Assembly: GCA_003024785.1 (NCBI GenBank)
Contig: PUQB01000037.1
Coordinates: 406,443 to 470,442 of the forward strand
Source of the DNA: Selaginella tamariscina
Lineage: Eukaryota > Streptophyta > Lycopodiopsida > Selaginellales > Selaginellaceae
Length of the DNA stretch: 64,000 bases
Direction: 5' to 3'
Part shown: positions 1 through 13,493 of the stretch, in pieces
Numbering within the stretch: the first letter of the stretch is position 1
Layout of the letters: every line of letters begins with the position of its first letter
Notes under the pieces: model-generated
The model's database searches: none
What the model saw: the letters and a program-made list of their open reading frames with translations, nothing else
What the model was told of the DNA's origin: nothing
Made by a program: the position numbers and the translations under genes

Positions 1-1900
1 TAGATTCTGGAGCTCCTGTAGCCACCTTTCTAGAGCTTCCCAATCCGAGAGTGACAATAACTCTCTATTATCCTCCCTATTGTAAACTGTACCCCGTCGG
101 CTCCTGCAGTTTTCATGATTGTGTTAACTGTATGAAGCGAGTATCTCCAGAGTGCAATACAAGTATATACAGAGATACAACTGAGCATGTACAAATCTTC
201 GCGTGTATACATTATATGCACGATTTTTTGCTCAGTTTCCAGAGAACGCACACTATTGTGTGTGTGTGTGTGCGCGCGCGCGCAATATGTACCTAAAGCC
301 GAGATCGCATCTTCCGATTGAAGAAGCTGTATGTAGTGTCCTCCAGCTCGCTCATATGCTCCTCTGAAACAAAATAATGTCGCTTAAGCTAATCAAAGAG
401 CTACTCATTAATCCAATATAACTTAACTCTCCTATATCCTATGTAGAGTTATGTATTAATATATGCATAGAATATAAATATATACTTTGCTTCAAAAGCC
501 AGCCCGTTCATCCAGCCAAATGGAGACGACTTGTGATCCTCAACAAATAAAGCTCCAAAAGCTGCATATGTCAAAACTTCAATTCTTGCCAATCTTATAC
601 GTATAGAACACACAAACACATATCTCATGCGTCCATACACATATCCATAAAATGTATGTGCAACTCAAAAACAGCTCAATATATTGTGTACACACACACA
701 CAACACACACAATTACCGGTAGAAATCCAGTTCTGTAATCCAATAATAGAAGTACTCTCCCCCAACTTACAAAGTGCAAGAGACCCATGCCGTACTGCAC
801 GTACAACATCCTGTTGCAGCTTCGCCTTCAAATTTGCTGGTAAATAAAAAAAGCTTATCTATAAATGTATATACACAAGCCCTGTACGCGTGTCTCAATG
901 TATATACTTATATATATAAACATAAAGAGGACAAATCGTATATATGCACACATTACATATATACACACAAAGGCATGTGTGTGTGTGTGTGTGTGTGTGT
1001 GTTTTACAAACCTGAGTTGTTTGTGTCTGAAGGAGTCCGTAAGGCCGCCAAAGCCATTGGACGTAGGTCATGAAGTCTGTACAATGCGTGTTCCGCTGTT
1101 CCATAGTGGCAATCTATTGCGACGCTCGCGTTTATAAGTGCTTCTCTTATCCTCGCAAACCACTCTTCGCACACCTACACAAATATAACGTCATAATATC
1201 CATGTACATTTACGTATACACACCTGTGTTGTATACCTCAATAAAGCATCATCAAGAGTGCTAAATTAATGATACATTCGTATGTGTGTAATACTTCCAG
1301 CACACACACACACAATATGCCTTCCAGACGAGGGAAAAGAATATCAATATGCATACTTTTATGTAATACACGTACTTCCAGTGATACGCATGTACATTAT
1401 GTGTATGTTACGTAAGCGTGCGTGTGCGTGTATGTGTGTGACAATTAGATACGCACCTTCTTGTTGGCACGAAAGAAAAGAACACTAGAAATAGCCGGAC
1501 TCTCCAGGACGAGAGTGCCTTCGTATGCGTTATATATGTTTCTCTGAAGGCTTTCAACGAGCTCTAAAAGAAGCCGCATTGGGAATAGTTGAGACTCGGA
1601 CCCCGTTGCAAGCTGTGGTAAATCCAATAGCATCCTTTCCAGTGCCGCAAACGTCTATAAGCAAGTATTAGTAAATGTTTTCATTAATTATACACATACA
1701 CGTATGACATGTGCTTGTGAGTTGTACATGCACAAATAAATACATGTACAGATATCATATTATATACCACATATATGTCTATGAATCCTTGACTATATAC
1801 ATGTGTATTGTTTACTTTACAAGAATATAATAAACAGTATACGGTTCCAAACTTGTGCGCGCGTGTGCATGCATGTGTGTGTGTGTGTGTGTGTGTGTGA

Positions 1901-1939
<39 letters not shown>

Positions 1940-4615
1940 TAGCATGTGTATTTCTTCATAATATTAAATTTAAGCTTCAAGTCAAGCATACAGTCGATGC
2001 AAACACACACACACACACGACCATATCCATACGCTTATACCAGTACTATGTAGATTATATATTTATAATATAAAGAAAAATGTAGATCTACATAATATCT
2101 ATAGCACGTCGTGTATAAAATTATAAACCGTGTACTAACATATTACCATATTAATCAAAATAGCACAAAAAGTGACTCATTAGCAATAGAATAACTAACA
2201 AAATATAAAACTACTAATGAATGTAAAATAGCATATATAATAATACCTGAGTTGGCCTTCCAAGGTGTGTCCGAAACCTTACTGCAACACAGTGGCGTGA
2301 CTTCCTGTATAATAAACCAAGCAGATGCCTCATCGCTGCATGAACACCAGCTCTCAACAAGCTCTATTTCTTCTTCTTCCTCGTGTGATAAACTTAAACT
2401 CTTCTCATTCTTTGTATCTGCTAATTAAACAACTATTAACAAAAATAATAATAATGAGATATATTATAATAAGGTAATAACATATGCACATAGTAAGACC
2501 GCACACACGCACACACACACGAATAATAACCAGCTAACTAGACGAATATACATGTGTTAGTGTCAAATACTACGCATAAGATAATGCGATAATATTATTT
2601 AATAACAATATTTATATTTATATGGTTATATATTGGGATTTGTACATATTAATATATAAAGATCATTAAAAATATGTAATAAGCTATGTATATAATTAAG
2701 TAGTCTACTACACTAACCTGTTGCTTCGGTGTTTTCTTCTAATTGTCTTTGTGTGCTAAACCGGAGACAGTTTGATACCAGACGTTGTAGCCAGCCTGAA
2801 GGAAGTACCTGTTTGAACTTGATATGTTTTATATATACTATCATTACGCACACACACATAGACGCACACATTAATGCATTTTTAGTATGAATTCAATGTA
2901 ACACTGAGTGTAAATTGGGGTATGGTATGTGTGTTTTCTACACGCCCCACACACGAGCAGCAAGCACACAGACACACCTGTGGTCGCTGAGAGACGTAGT
3001 TGAGTATACAAATGACCTGCGGCGAGCTGAGACAGTGTGTGAAACGCTTCACAGCGAGCAAGTATCTCCATTGCAGTCGGCTGCGAGAAGAAACCTAAAA
3101 ATATTACAATAAGATGAATAAGTAAATCAATATGACAGTAGCACATCAAGTAGGACAGAATAGATACTATATGTGAGGTGTACATCGAAGGATAGAGTAC
3201 ATACTTTATATACAGATGTACACATAAATATACACTTTAGATGACTATACACATGACACTTTTATATAATGTACTGATATATGGCTGTAGTCCACATAGT
3301 AAAGTGCATGGTGCTATCACAATATAAATGATCGAGTGATTAATGTATAACATGTATCAAAGCATAACAGGTAAGTTTACTGATTACAGATTTGTATAAT
3401 ACGCTGATATATGCTTTTGTATTTCGGAGAAAACATAAAAAAAAAAACTAATACTATAATATAAACATAACGATTTATAACTTTTAAAATAATATTGAGT
3501 ATGCACGACTGTACCTATATAAGTATATACGAGTATAACATATTAAAAGATGAAACTGACCTCGTTTTCCTCGAACTTCCATCCTTCAAGCCACAAAGAA
3601 GCAACGGAACAAGTAGCAAGGAGCTTCCCATAAACAGCTCGAATGTTCGTCTCTGGATCAGAAAGCCGCTTGAACGCAGAATATGCAACAGCATGGAGTT
3701 CGAATATTCCAAAACATCTCCGGCGAATAAGAATGTCCAGTGTATTTGCCACGTGTTCTCGGACTTTAGTTTCTCTATCTGAAGAAGCTCTGATCAGAGC
3801 TGCCACCGTGTTATTATCCAGTAGTGAAACATTCTCTGTCGCTGCAAACCAGCTAAAAAATAAACTAATATTAGTCAGTTTTCTTATATGAAATAAACTG
3901 CATAACAACTATATAATCCTAATAGATGTATAAACTATGAGTCATTACTTTAAAATGTATATGTGTTGGTCCACACACACACAAACACAGAGTACAGGGC
4001 ACCTAAAGGCTTAAATTCACATCTGTATGCATAGATACTTATAGAAGTACACCATCTGTTTCATCATGCACACATATGGTTGAGATAAACCAATATATGT
4101 ATGCGTGCCTTATAATTTATACACATATATATACGCAAGCACCATTTTGGATCGTGCGTACACACACACACACGCAAACACACAGACACACACACACACA
4201 CACATACCTCGAGAGATCGTCAATCCACTCTAAAACTTCAAGTTTAACAGGTAAACAACCTGAGCTTAACCCCTGATTGATAACCCCGCTACATTCCTTA
4301 ATAAAACCGGGAGCAAGCCATCCAAAGAGCCTCCTTAATGCCTGTATAGCTGCCACGTGGAGATCTACGTATTTCGAAACGGGCGGATCGAACGGCCTCA
4401 ACTTTTCCTTGATGAACTTAATCAGGTCCTTCGCGCGTGGAACTTTTCTGGCTTCTGTTACACTCGTAAGGAGACACGTGAGGTCGAATCTCAGTAGCAG
4501 AAGTATTTCGGACTCCGTCAATGTGTTTAACACAAAATGTTGCTTCCCTGTTGATTCATTCAAGTTATTGATAGTAGAATCGATTACGATTGATATGTTG
4601 TAACACGCACGCACG

Positions 4616-4655
<40 letters not shown>

Positions 4656-5455
4656 ATATATATATATATATATATATAGTGTAGTACATAATTTGATATC
4701 GGTTTAAACCGTGTGTATAAATGTAAATATGTGATCGGTAGGATGTGGAAACAACAATGGCTGTTAGGGATATATTTACGACATGCGATATCAAACGAAT
4801 AAACAGCTCAGTCTCAAGGAACTACAACACATATCAAGTATATATATTCATGTGCTTAAAACATATGCGTATTCTTCACAGCACTTCGCAAACCATTACC
4901 AAGAATGGTACATATTTAACCAGGCACACATAGACATGATAAATGCATAGAATATATGTGTACTATGTGTGTGCATGTATATGCACGTGAGTGTGTATGT
5001 CTCTGTGTGCGTACCAATTCTTGTCTTAGGATCGAGGCCCACGAGTAATAACTCCATTTCCCGCTTGAGACAAGAAGCAGATTCGGTGGCAATCTTCTCG
5101 GAGGCATGCTGAAGGAAGAACACATAAGTAGCAGCAACAGCACCTGTGATAGAAGTGTTTGGATGAAGTCGCAGGTTCGAGAATGGAGAAGAAATATCCA
5201 GCAAATTCAGGGGCACAGTATGAAGCATTGCTGTTCCTTGTTGTGCTAGCCATTGCAGATTCATCTTCAGAAATGTGCATAACTGAAACAAAGAACGTAA
5301 GTGCGGTGTGTGCGTATGTGTGCGTGCATCTTATAGGCATAGATAATGCGTATATTGTGCTTCACAGTGTGTGTATATTATATGGAGAAATCGTTTCATC
5401 TGCTCTTGAAATTTAACTATATCATCGAAAAGCGAAAGGGAAATAGTATCTGCCA

Positions 5456-5536
<81 letters not shown>

Positions 5537-5732
5537 TATAATGCACGACTTTGTACCAAAATTGACTAGCTTATGTAAAATGCTGCTAATAAGAATGTAC
5601 AAACCGCATTGAGAGATGTACCTGGGCGGATGAAATCGGGGGAGAAGAGAGAGCACCCTGCTCGTCATAGATCGTCCCTGCTGATCTGATTTGTGCTGCC
5701 AGCGTCTGCAGTAGCATCTCGTGCCCAGCCAT
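1..5732 (-). CDS. SMG1: SMG1 phosphatidylinositol-3-kinase-related kinase, N-terminal HEAT-repeat part (partial, two frameshifts)
   Basis: SMG1 phosphorylates UPF1 in nonsense-mediated mRNA decay; this part is its N-terminal helical-repeat region, and the kinase domain would lie beyond position 1. I place exons at 5622-5732, 5015-5282, 4208-4547, 3561-3852, 2978-3094, 2718-2808, 2247-2420, 1457-1654, 1012-1174, 717-836, 486-561, 293-363 and <1-103; every junction is GT-AG and phases agree. The start ATG (5730-5732) opens MAGHEMLLQTLAAQ. Recognisable blocks from plant SMG1 are TFAALERMLLD, RNIYNAYEG, LFFRANKK then VCEEWFARIREA, and ADGVQFTIGRIIESY. Frame is lost in exon 7 near 2300-2310 (one extra base) and in the last exon near 50-58 (one missing base). 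All other exons read cleanly, so these may be sequence errors or early decay. The assignment rests on remembered family sequence and is firm for the family. Confidence 0.86.
1868..1939. repeat. (GT)n(GA)n microsatellite in SMG1 intron
   Basis: A GT run, interrupted once by GAGT, is followed by a GA run. It sits in the SMG1 intron between exons 2247-2420 and 1457-1654. It translates into long Val-Cys or Thr-His strings that are not genes. Confidence 0.95.
4618..4676. repeat. (CA)n(TA)n microsatellite in SMG1 intron
   Basis: About 30 bases of CA are followed by about 20 bases of TA, in the SMG1 intron upstream of exon 4208-4547. No coding signal is seen here. Confidence 0.95.
5458..5536. repeat. 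compound (CT)n(CA)n microsatellite in SMG1 intron 1
   Basis: An uninterrupted CT run of about 57 bases passes directly into about 22 bases of CA. It lies in the first intron of SMG1, between exons at 5015-5282 and 5622-5732. The same CT-then-CA-then-TA architecture recurs at 11831-11870, 11968-12011 and elsewhere. Confidence 0.95.
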
Positions 5733-5747
5733 GAATTCCTCCCGGGA

Positions 5748-5793
5748 AGCCCTAAACCCTGAAGAACCCTAAAACAGGGACCCTGTTTAGGGC
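5748..5793 (-). promoter_or_regulatory. telo-box pair and palindrome upstream of SMG1
   Basis: Just upstream of the SMG1 ATG lie CCCTAAACCCT (5750-5760) and ACCCTAAAA (5766-5774). A perfect odd palindrome, AAACAGGG-A-CCCTGTTT, occupies 5772-5788 and is flanked by CCCTAAA on one side and TTTAGGG on the other. AAACCCTAA telo-boxes are known elements of plant promoters of translation-related and housekeeping genes. The regulatory role here is inferred from motif and position. Confidence 0.5.
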
Positions 5794-6405
5794 ATATATG
5801 ACGTGGTAATAGCGTGTGCGTGTGTGTGTGTGATACTATATATGAAAATGCTATTGTATGCCATGTTTATAATTTTTCTTAGATCAATTATTATATACAA
5901 ATAACATACACACACACATGTATATAATGATGTGTATATATATACACGTTGTTTGAGTATGTAATAGAGATTGTTACAAATGTGTATTTTATTTATGTAT
6001 CTAGTAATAACTGTATATACCTTCGCCTTGGATATATGTGGATACATGCATATATATTTATATAGAGAGAGAGAGATACACACACACAGTATGTATATAC
6101 ATATACATAGTATAAAACCTCAGATATATACTATATATATATGCTTCCATACAAATATATGTATACATGTATATACCACAATATTATGATTTAATTAAAG
6201 ATTTAAAATATGTATCAAATCATTAAATAATGTATTTATATGTATATATCACGACACTAGAAAATATATATATACATATATATATGTTGTGTGTGTGTGT
6301 AATGTAATATCTGTATGTAATTTTCTTTCAAATTATATCTAATCAGTATATTCCAAAATGGGATGAGTATATTCCAAGAATGGTTTCAGCATATTCCAAG
6401 GATCC
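5794..6405. other. intergenic, SMG1 upstream / methylesterase downstream
   Basis: AT-rich sequence with GT, GA and ATAT tracts. The phrase TATTCCAA occurs three times at 6350-6402 in slightly different settings just past the methylesterase stop. I see no gene here. Confidence 0.6.
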
Positions 6406-8078
6406 TCAGTTACAGTAATCTGCTGCTATCTTTATAAGAAGCTTATGTAGCTCGCCCGGTGCCGAGAAGAACGGACTGTGGTCGGAGTGTATACTTAACA
6501 CCTTGTCCGGCGGGCTTTTAGAGAGAGAAAGCTCCTGTTCTTTGGGTGTGAATGACTTATCAGCTTCTGTTTTGATATACACCCTTGGAACCGAGCCGTA
6601 TCCTTTCTTTGTCGTGCTGAAGTTTACCCTTGAGATTGCCACTATGGGTAAAGGCCTTAATAAGAGGGAAGCTAGTACTACGTCCTGCATATCACAGCGT
6701 GCGCGTGTGTGCGCGTGAGTGTGAGAGATAGTAGACATACACACACCAATACACATGCATACACACCTCTGATGGCGAGAGATGGTAAAACGCATCTCGA
6801 ATATGGTCCTTCCGAACCATTACAGTTGTTGGCCCATTCTCAATCCCATTAGCAAAGGTATAGTGCATTTTATCTGGGTACGACTCAGTCGCCCGCACCT
6901 TACATGACAAACAATATCAATACAATATACTCCTCTCTCCCTCCCTCTCACCCTCTCTCTCACTCTCTCTCTCTCCTTCTCCCTCCCTCTCTCCCCCCTC
7001 CCTCTCTCCTTCCTTCTCTCTCCCCTTCTCTCTCCAACTCTCTCCTCTCCTCCATCTCTCTCCTTCTCTCCCTATCCCTCTCTCCTTCTCTCCCTATCCC
7101 TCTCCCCTCTCTCCCTATCTCTCTCCCTCTCTCCCCTCCCCCCTCTCTTTCTCCCCTTCCCCTCTTTCTCTCTTCCTCTTCCTCTCTCCCTCTCCTTCTC
7201 TCTCCCCTTCTCTCCCTCCTCCCTCTCTCTCTCCCCCACCCCCTCTCTCTCCCCCCCCCTCCCTCCCCTCTTCCCTTCTCTCCCTCCCTCCCTCCCTCTC
7301 TCTTTCTCCCCTCCCCCCTCTTCCTCTCCCTCTCTCTCTCTCTCCTCTTCCCTCCCTCTCCCTCTCCTCTCTCCCTCCCTTCCTCTCTCCCTCCTTCTCT
7401 CTCCCTCTTCCCCTCCTCTCTCTTCCTCTCTCTCCCCTCCTCTCCTTCTCTCTCCCCTCCCCTCCTTCTCTCTCCCCTCCCCCTCTCTTCCCTTCTCTCT
7501 CTCCCTCCCTCTCTCTTGCCTTTCTCTCTCGTGTATATATGTCTATACACGCACACACACGTACACGCACACATACACGCCTACCAAGTTAATTTCTTTT
7601 TCTTGGGATTGTAGTCCAACAGGGAACATGGCGGCTGCAATATAAACAGCGACAGCAATCTTTTCTGGAAAGCTCTCCGATGCATGCACCACACTCACGC
7701 CTCCCAAGCTGTGCCCAACAAGAACCACCTATACATCTATAGAAAATTAATATAATATTTACACACACACGACTTGTGTGTATACACACGTACACACACG
7801 CACGTCGCTGTATATATGATGATCATACATGAAAAAAAATTGTTGCAGGTACTACGGAGATTTACCTTGTCTTGGACTTTGCCGAGGAAATCAATCAACG
7901 GCTGCGTGTACTCGGTAAACGAGCCGATCGCCTCGGCATCTCTCGCGTCCGTACCGCAGCTAGCCAGATCCAATGCGGTCACCCTGTGTCCGTACGACTG
8001 TAGGAAATCCACAATCTTGTACCAGCACCACGCCCCGTGGCTCCCCCCGTGCACGAGCACAAAATGGCACTCCTTCAT
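6406..8078 (-). CDS. methylesterase, SABP2/MES family alpha/beta hydrolase
   Basis: This family hydrolyses methyl esters of plant hormones such as methyl salicylate, methyl jasmonate or methyl-IAA; the substrate cannot be told here. Exons are 7866-8078, 7585-7728, 6767-6898 and 6406-6684, all GT-AG and in phase 0, giving about 255 aa, close to the usual 260. The protein opens [19 protein letters not shown] with the HG oxyanion motif. Exon 2 carries the nucleophile elbow [10 protein letters not shown]. Exon 4 has [17 protein letters not shown], where the catalytic Asp is expected, and [11 protein letters not shown] with the catalytic His. No signal peptide is seen, so it is probably cytosolic. 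It is intact. Intron 2 contains a 600-bp polypyrimidine tract. The start is the first Met before the HG motif. Confidence 0.9.
6932..7530. repeat. 600-bp near-pure polypyrimidine tract (CT/CCT-rich)
   Basis: Almost every base on the plus strand is C or T, in an irregular mixture of CTCTC, CCCTCC and TTCTCT blocks rather than a simple repeat. It lies inside intron 2 of the methylesterase gene (intron 6899-7584), so the transcript carries the purine-rich version. Long Ser/Leu or Arg/Glu open frames here are by-products of the composition. Confidence 0.95.
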
Positions 8079-10404
8079 TGTTTTCCTCGTATCAGCTCTC
8101 CATGCTATTACTTACTGTGGACTGTTCGGACCGGGAAAACTAGAAGCATATCTAGTACTGAACAAGGAAGGAAACAAAGACTAATTGGTGCAAGTATAAC
8201 TGTACTGCGGTTAAGAAAGAAAGAAAATAGAGAGAAGGATTGGTGTACCTATTCAACACTGCAGTGGGAGTATCTATCTCCCACGATCGGATCTATCTAC
8301 CGAACTACGGATATATTCTAGTGTACTGAAGAGCGAACAGAGGCCACGCGAGTTTTTCAAAGCATATAGCAACCACACACATATATATATACATATATAC
8401 ATACACACACACGCATACTGTGTATGTGTGCAACAAAGTGAATTGAATTTTGGTGGATTTCTAGCCTGCCTGCCGGCCTAACAGCAGCAGTGCAGAGAGC
8501 AGCAACTTCCATGCCTCTCTATTTGTCCCTTGGTCCCACACTTAACAATGAAAAATATCACACTTGACCCCCAATAGCAGACAAAGAGCAGCCCCACTAA
8601 ATTACTCTTGTATTTCTCCTCATTTTTCATATATATATACACACACACGCACACACACGTATACATGTGTATGGCGTAGATTTACATTGTCTGTGTATAA
8701 TGCATGCCAACCAAGAGCTTTTCAATTTGATATAAACAAAGCATTTATACGTGTGAGCAAACTAAGGAGACATCGGGATACGGTTCAAAATGTATATATT
8801 TATGTACACATACCTGTACATACATACGCGTACAAATCTGTTGAGATACGATAGAATAAAGTGAATGTGTATATATATATATACATATATACACATTTAT
8901 ATGCATTTCCAAAGATTTGTGACACAGAGACAGGACCGATCGGGCAGTTTGACATTACAGACTGCCCTTAAAAAAATCATGACAAATTATATAATATAAA
9001 TGTATATGAGTTTGTTAGATATAATTTTTATAAATTTAACAATAATTAAATTAATTAAGGTCAGCTTTCTCATTAATGATGCCAGCTTTGGTTTTTATTA
9101 TTTAGTTAGTTTAATTTTAGCTGATGTGTCTAAATCACATGTCAAATGGTATTGTATATGTGTATATGCGTATACGGGCGTATATACGATCGTGCTCATA
9201 CACATATTAAATGTTTGATTGCGTATATCGAAAACTTGTGGCATGTGGTAATACATGCATACGTACACGTTCTTGTACTTTTAAGTATGTACACCGTATC
9301 TTCTCCTACAGCGAATATACGTATAGACTTACGTTTATATATATGCAAATTATAATAATTAAGTAACGTAATTAACTATTTTTAAAAGTATTAAAGATAA
9401 TTAAGTGACATAATTAACATATAATTAAGTTTGAAACTTTGCAGGGTTCAAAGCTCACAAGCTTGTTCTGTGTCACGTTGTCGGCTAAAATGTGAAGCAG
9501 TTTTTGTCGTCGTGCATAACTTGTTAATTTACCATTGACCTTTCCAACATATGAGGCACACTCAATGTGTAGCTGTCACCATATATGTGTATACATATTA
9601 ATATATGTGTATGTATATTAATATATATGTGTATGTGTATAATTATATATTTTATATTATTATATATATAGTTATGCACAACTGCTGAACTTGCAAGCAA
9701 ACTCTTGTATTAATTAAGTTTATCTCATTAGCTGCACGAGGTTCACAGCATGTGCTTAGCTGTTGTCGAGATGTTTAACAAGTTAACAAAATTTAAAATA
9801 TACAAAATTAAACTAAAATTAAATATTTTAATTAATCCGATGGAAATAAATATTTGAGTTTTTAAACATTATTTGAGTTTACCTTTTTTATTTATTTTCT
9901 TCGAATAAACTTGTGTATCAATAATATATACACAGATTTCAATCTGTTATGTACCTACAAGAAATGCAAAACACGCACGTATTTGTGTATCTCTATCTAT
10001 ATATATGTACGATAGTAGTATATATAAGCCACGTATAGCTATGCTTCTGTTGTAGTTGTTGTGTGTGTGTGTGTGTCATGAGCATACACACGCACGTACG
10101 CCTTCTGTGTCTCTCTCCGTAGATGCGAGACATACATACATACATATGTGTATCTCTATATGCATACATACATATACATATACATATACACATACATATA
10201 TAGCGCTAAACAAACATAAAATAATGTGTTAAAAATTTTGTACAAATTATTTATCTAATTTTTAAAAATGTAAATACATACTAAATACTAAATTTTCTAG
10301 TAATTTCATACGTAATTCTCCTCTAATCGGGTTTATTATATTTCTGCTAATATAATGATAAACTTAATTAATGTTTAATTATAATATATAAATGAGTAAT
10401 CAAC
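8079..10404. other. intergenic between divergent methylesterase and RPL23
   Basis: AT-rich, with TA, TG and ATACAT microsatellite stretches (for example 8380-8420, 8865-8895, 9595-9670 and 10135-10200). Low-complexity AATTAA blocks lie at 9000-9130 and 9355-9430. It must hold the methylesterase promoter and the distal RPL23 promoter. I found no coding exon or transposon ends. Confidence 0.6.
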
Positions 10405-10504
10405 ATTTAGGGTTTAGGGTTTAGGGGTTAGGGTTAGTCAACCCGGTATTAAACTATTAAAAGAAAACCCTAATTGTTAAACCCTAAAGCGGCTAGGGTT
10501 AGGG
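10405..10504 (+). promoter_or_regulatory. telo-box cluster in the RPL23 promoter/5' leader
   Basis: TTTAGGGTTTAGGGTTTAGG and GGTTAGGGTTAG run at 10406-10437. Then come AAAACCCTAA, AAACCCTAAA and CTAGGGTTAGGG up to the ATG at 10505. Telo-boxes next to the start are typical of plant ribosomal-protein genes, where they act with other proximal elements in dividing cells. Motifs are seen directly; function is inferred. Confidence 0.75.
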
Positions 10505-11385
<881 letters not shown>

Positions 11386-11831
11386 GTTTATTATTACTTT
11401 AAACGTTTTGTTCTTAATTAAATAGTTAATTACTGGATTTTTGTCATTTGTATCAGTAAAAAATACATAGATATACACAACCCACAGAGTTTTCCATTCT
11501 TCAGTATCTCTGTTATGCTTAGATAGTTTTATATAATCAACACATACACACGTGATTACACACACACATGATTATGTGTTTTTTAATATAAAGAGCTACA
11601 TATCAATTTCAAAATTGTTCTGTCACAAGCCTTATTATACCATGTCACATTTTCTGCTAAAATATGCATACCTTGTTAATAGTTTTAACGTATTCAAATG
11701 TACATACGTATATGTAACATAATATCAATTAAGTGTGTACGCGCGCGCGCGTGTTCCTACATTAAGCATATATACATCTAAACATGAGAGGTATGTGAGA
11801 CTTACATGTATATTACAAAATACATATATAA

Positions 11832-11869
<38 letters not shown>

Positions 11870-11964
11870 ACACACACAAAGTTTTCATACATCTAAACAT
11901 GAGAGGTATGTGAGATGGCGTTTCTTTCTCTTACATGTATATTACTATATACATATACATATAA

Positions 11965-12001
<37 letters not shown>

Positions 12002-13367
12002 GCACACACACACGAAGTTGTGTGTACTCCTTTATGGTACTCCTTTTATCTCAAGGGTAAACTTCAGCTGATAAATCTTTCACATGGATCGGAGAGGATT
12101 TTGGAATATGCTGAAGCTCACATATCAAAACCATTTTGGAATATAAAATCTAATGATTTCAAAATTAATATATATATATTTTTTTTATGTATGCATTTTC
12201 TTACAATATAATAATATGTCTATATTACCGGTGAGATAAATCCTGCCCAAATAATTTGCTTACTCGGTAGTTTGTAGATTGTGTATTTATTACGGTAATC
12301 TCGTCAATTATTTTAAGAGGCAGAGAAAGGGTGGCGGGATTAATTTCGTCACTACTCTTCTGTTTTAAATATTCGTTACGAAAGATTTATAGATTTGCTT
12401 ACTTGATTAAAATCAATATCTCAAACCCATCGTCTAATAATGAACTGCCAGTTGTTACTTTGAGATTACATTATCGATTTAAATTATTATTATTTTAAAT
12501 TGTTACTTTGAGATTATATTATTGATTTAAATAAGCCATGTAATGCATACGCCTTTGTTATTCTAATATATAGCTTAACTTAAATTTAAAATAGGTTTCC
12601 TTTTTATTTGTATTTTTTGAAATAATTCGCATTAATGATGACCATCAATTTATGAAGTTAAATTTTTTAAAATTAGTTTCAAAAAATTAATTCATAACTG
12701 AACTGGTCTTTTTTATGCATATACTGCATTTAAGTCTCTCTCTATACACACACATACATATATAAATATACATACACACACACATACACATGCACCACAG
12801 TTTTTAGAAAAAATTATTCTTTTGATATTGAAAATTACAATAGATTATATAATGATATAATATATAAACACAACATGTGTGTGTGTGGGTGTGTATATAA
12901 AGATGTACATACTGCCTTACATAGATACTGGATGTATATATTTCATATATAAAACATATCTGTATAGCCATCAAAAAGCATCGCATAATGTTAAATCCTT
13001 TTCTTATACATTTAAAATATATAAATATTTTGAAATAATATAAAATTAAAATACATATGAAATTCAATTCAAATCAATAGAATGACAGTTCAATTAACTT
13101 ATTCTCAGTACATTCTAAAGGTTGTTTCGGTATATTCGAAATTGATTCCCGCATCTGTATAAGAATTTATAATCTGTTTAGTTAAGTGTTTAATTTTAGG
13201 GTTCTAAGATTAGGGTATAAGAGCTATGGAGGAGCTGATCGCCTCGTCTTGTAAGTGAAATGCGGCACAGAGAGAGGGAGAGGGGTTAAGTTGCATCATT
13301 TAATGGTTATTTGAAGTGCCTATTAATAAAATTTCCTGTATATTTAGAGAAATTTTTGTTAATAACA
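11386..13367. other. intergenic RPL23 to FG-GAP gene, with internal duplications
   Basis: No gene seen. A segment of about 110 bp is present twice: 11772-11870 and 11888-12011 share ACATCTAAACATGAGAGG, then TTACATGTATATTAC, then (CT)n(CA)n. A second duplication of about 33 bp (TTGTTACTTTGAGATTA onward) lies at 12452-12485 and 12500-12532. The stretch 13190-13250 contains TTAGGG-type boxes and ATGGAGGAGCTGATCG followed by GTAAGT, which could be a 5' non-coding exon of the next gene. Confidence 0.55.
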
Positions 13368-13444
13368 ATGCGAAGGAGGGATTTAGGAATCCTCATCCTC
13401 TCGGCGCTTGCCATTTTCTTCACATTACAGGTATACTTATGTAC

Positions 13445-13493
<49 letters not shown>

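Noticed and set aside
4117..4794. 225-codon minus-strand open frame as one gene
   Set aside because: Its middle is SMG1 exon 4208-4547; the ends are CA/TA microsatellite translation.
6904..7614. Long Ser/Leu/Pro and Arg/Glu open frames on both strands
   Set aside because: Pure consequence of the polypyrimidine tract; the region is an intron between methylesterase exons.
10406..10437. Interstitial telomere
   Set aside because: Only about four irregular units, directly at a ribosomal-protein gene start; better explained as telo-boxes.
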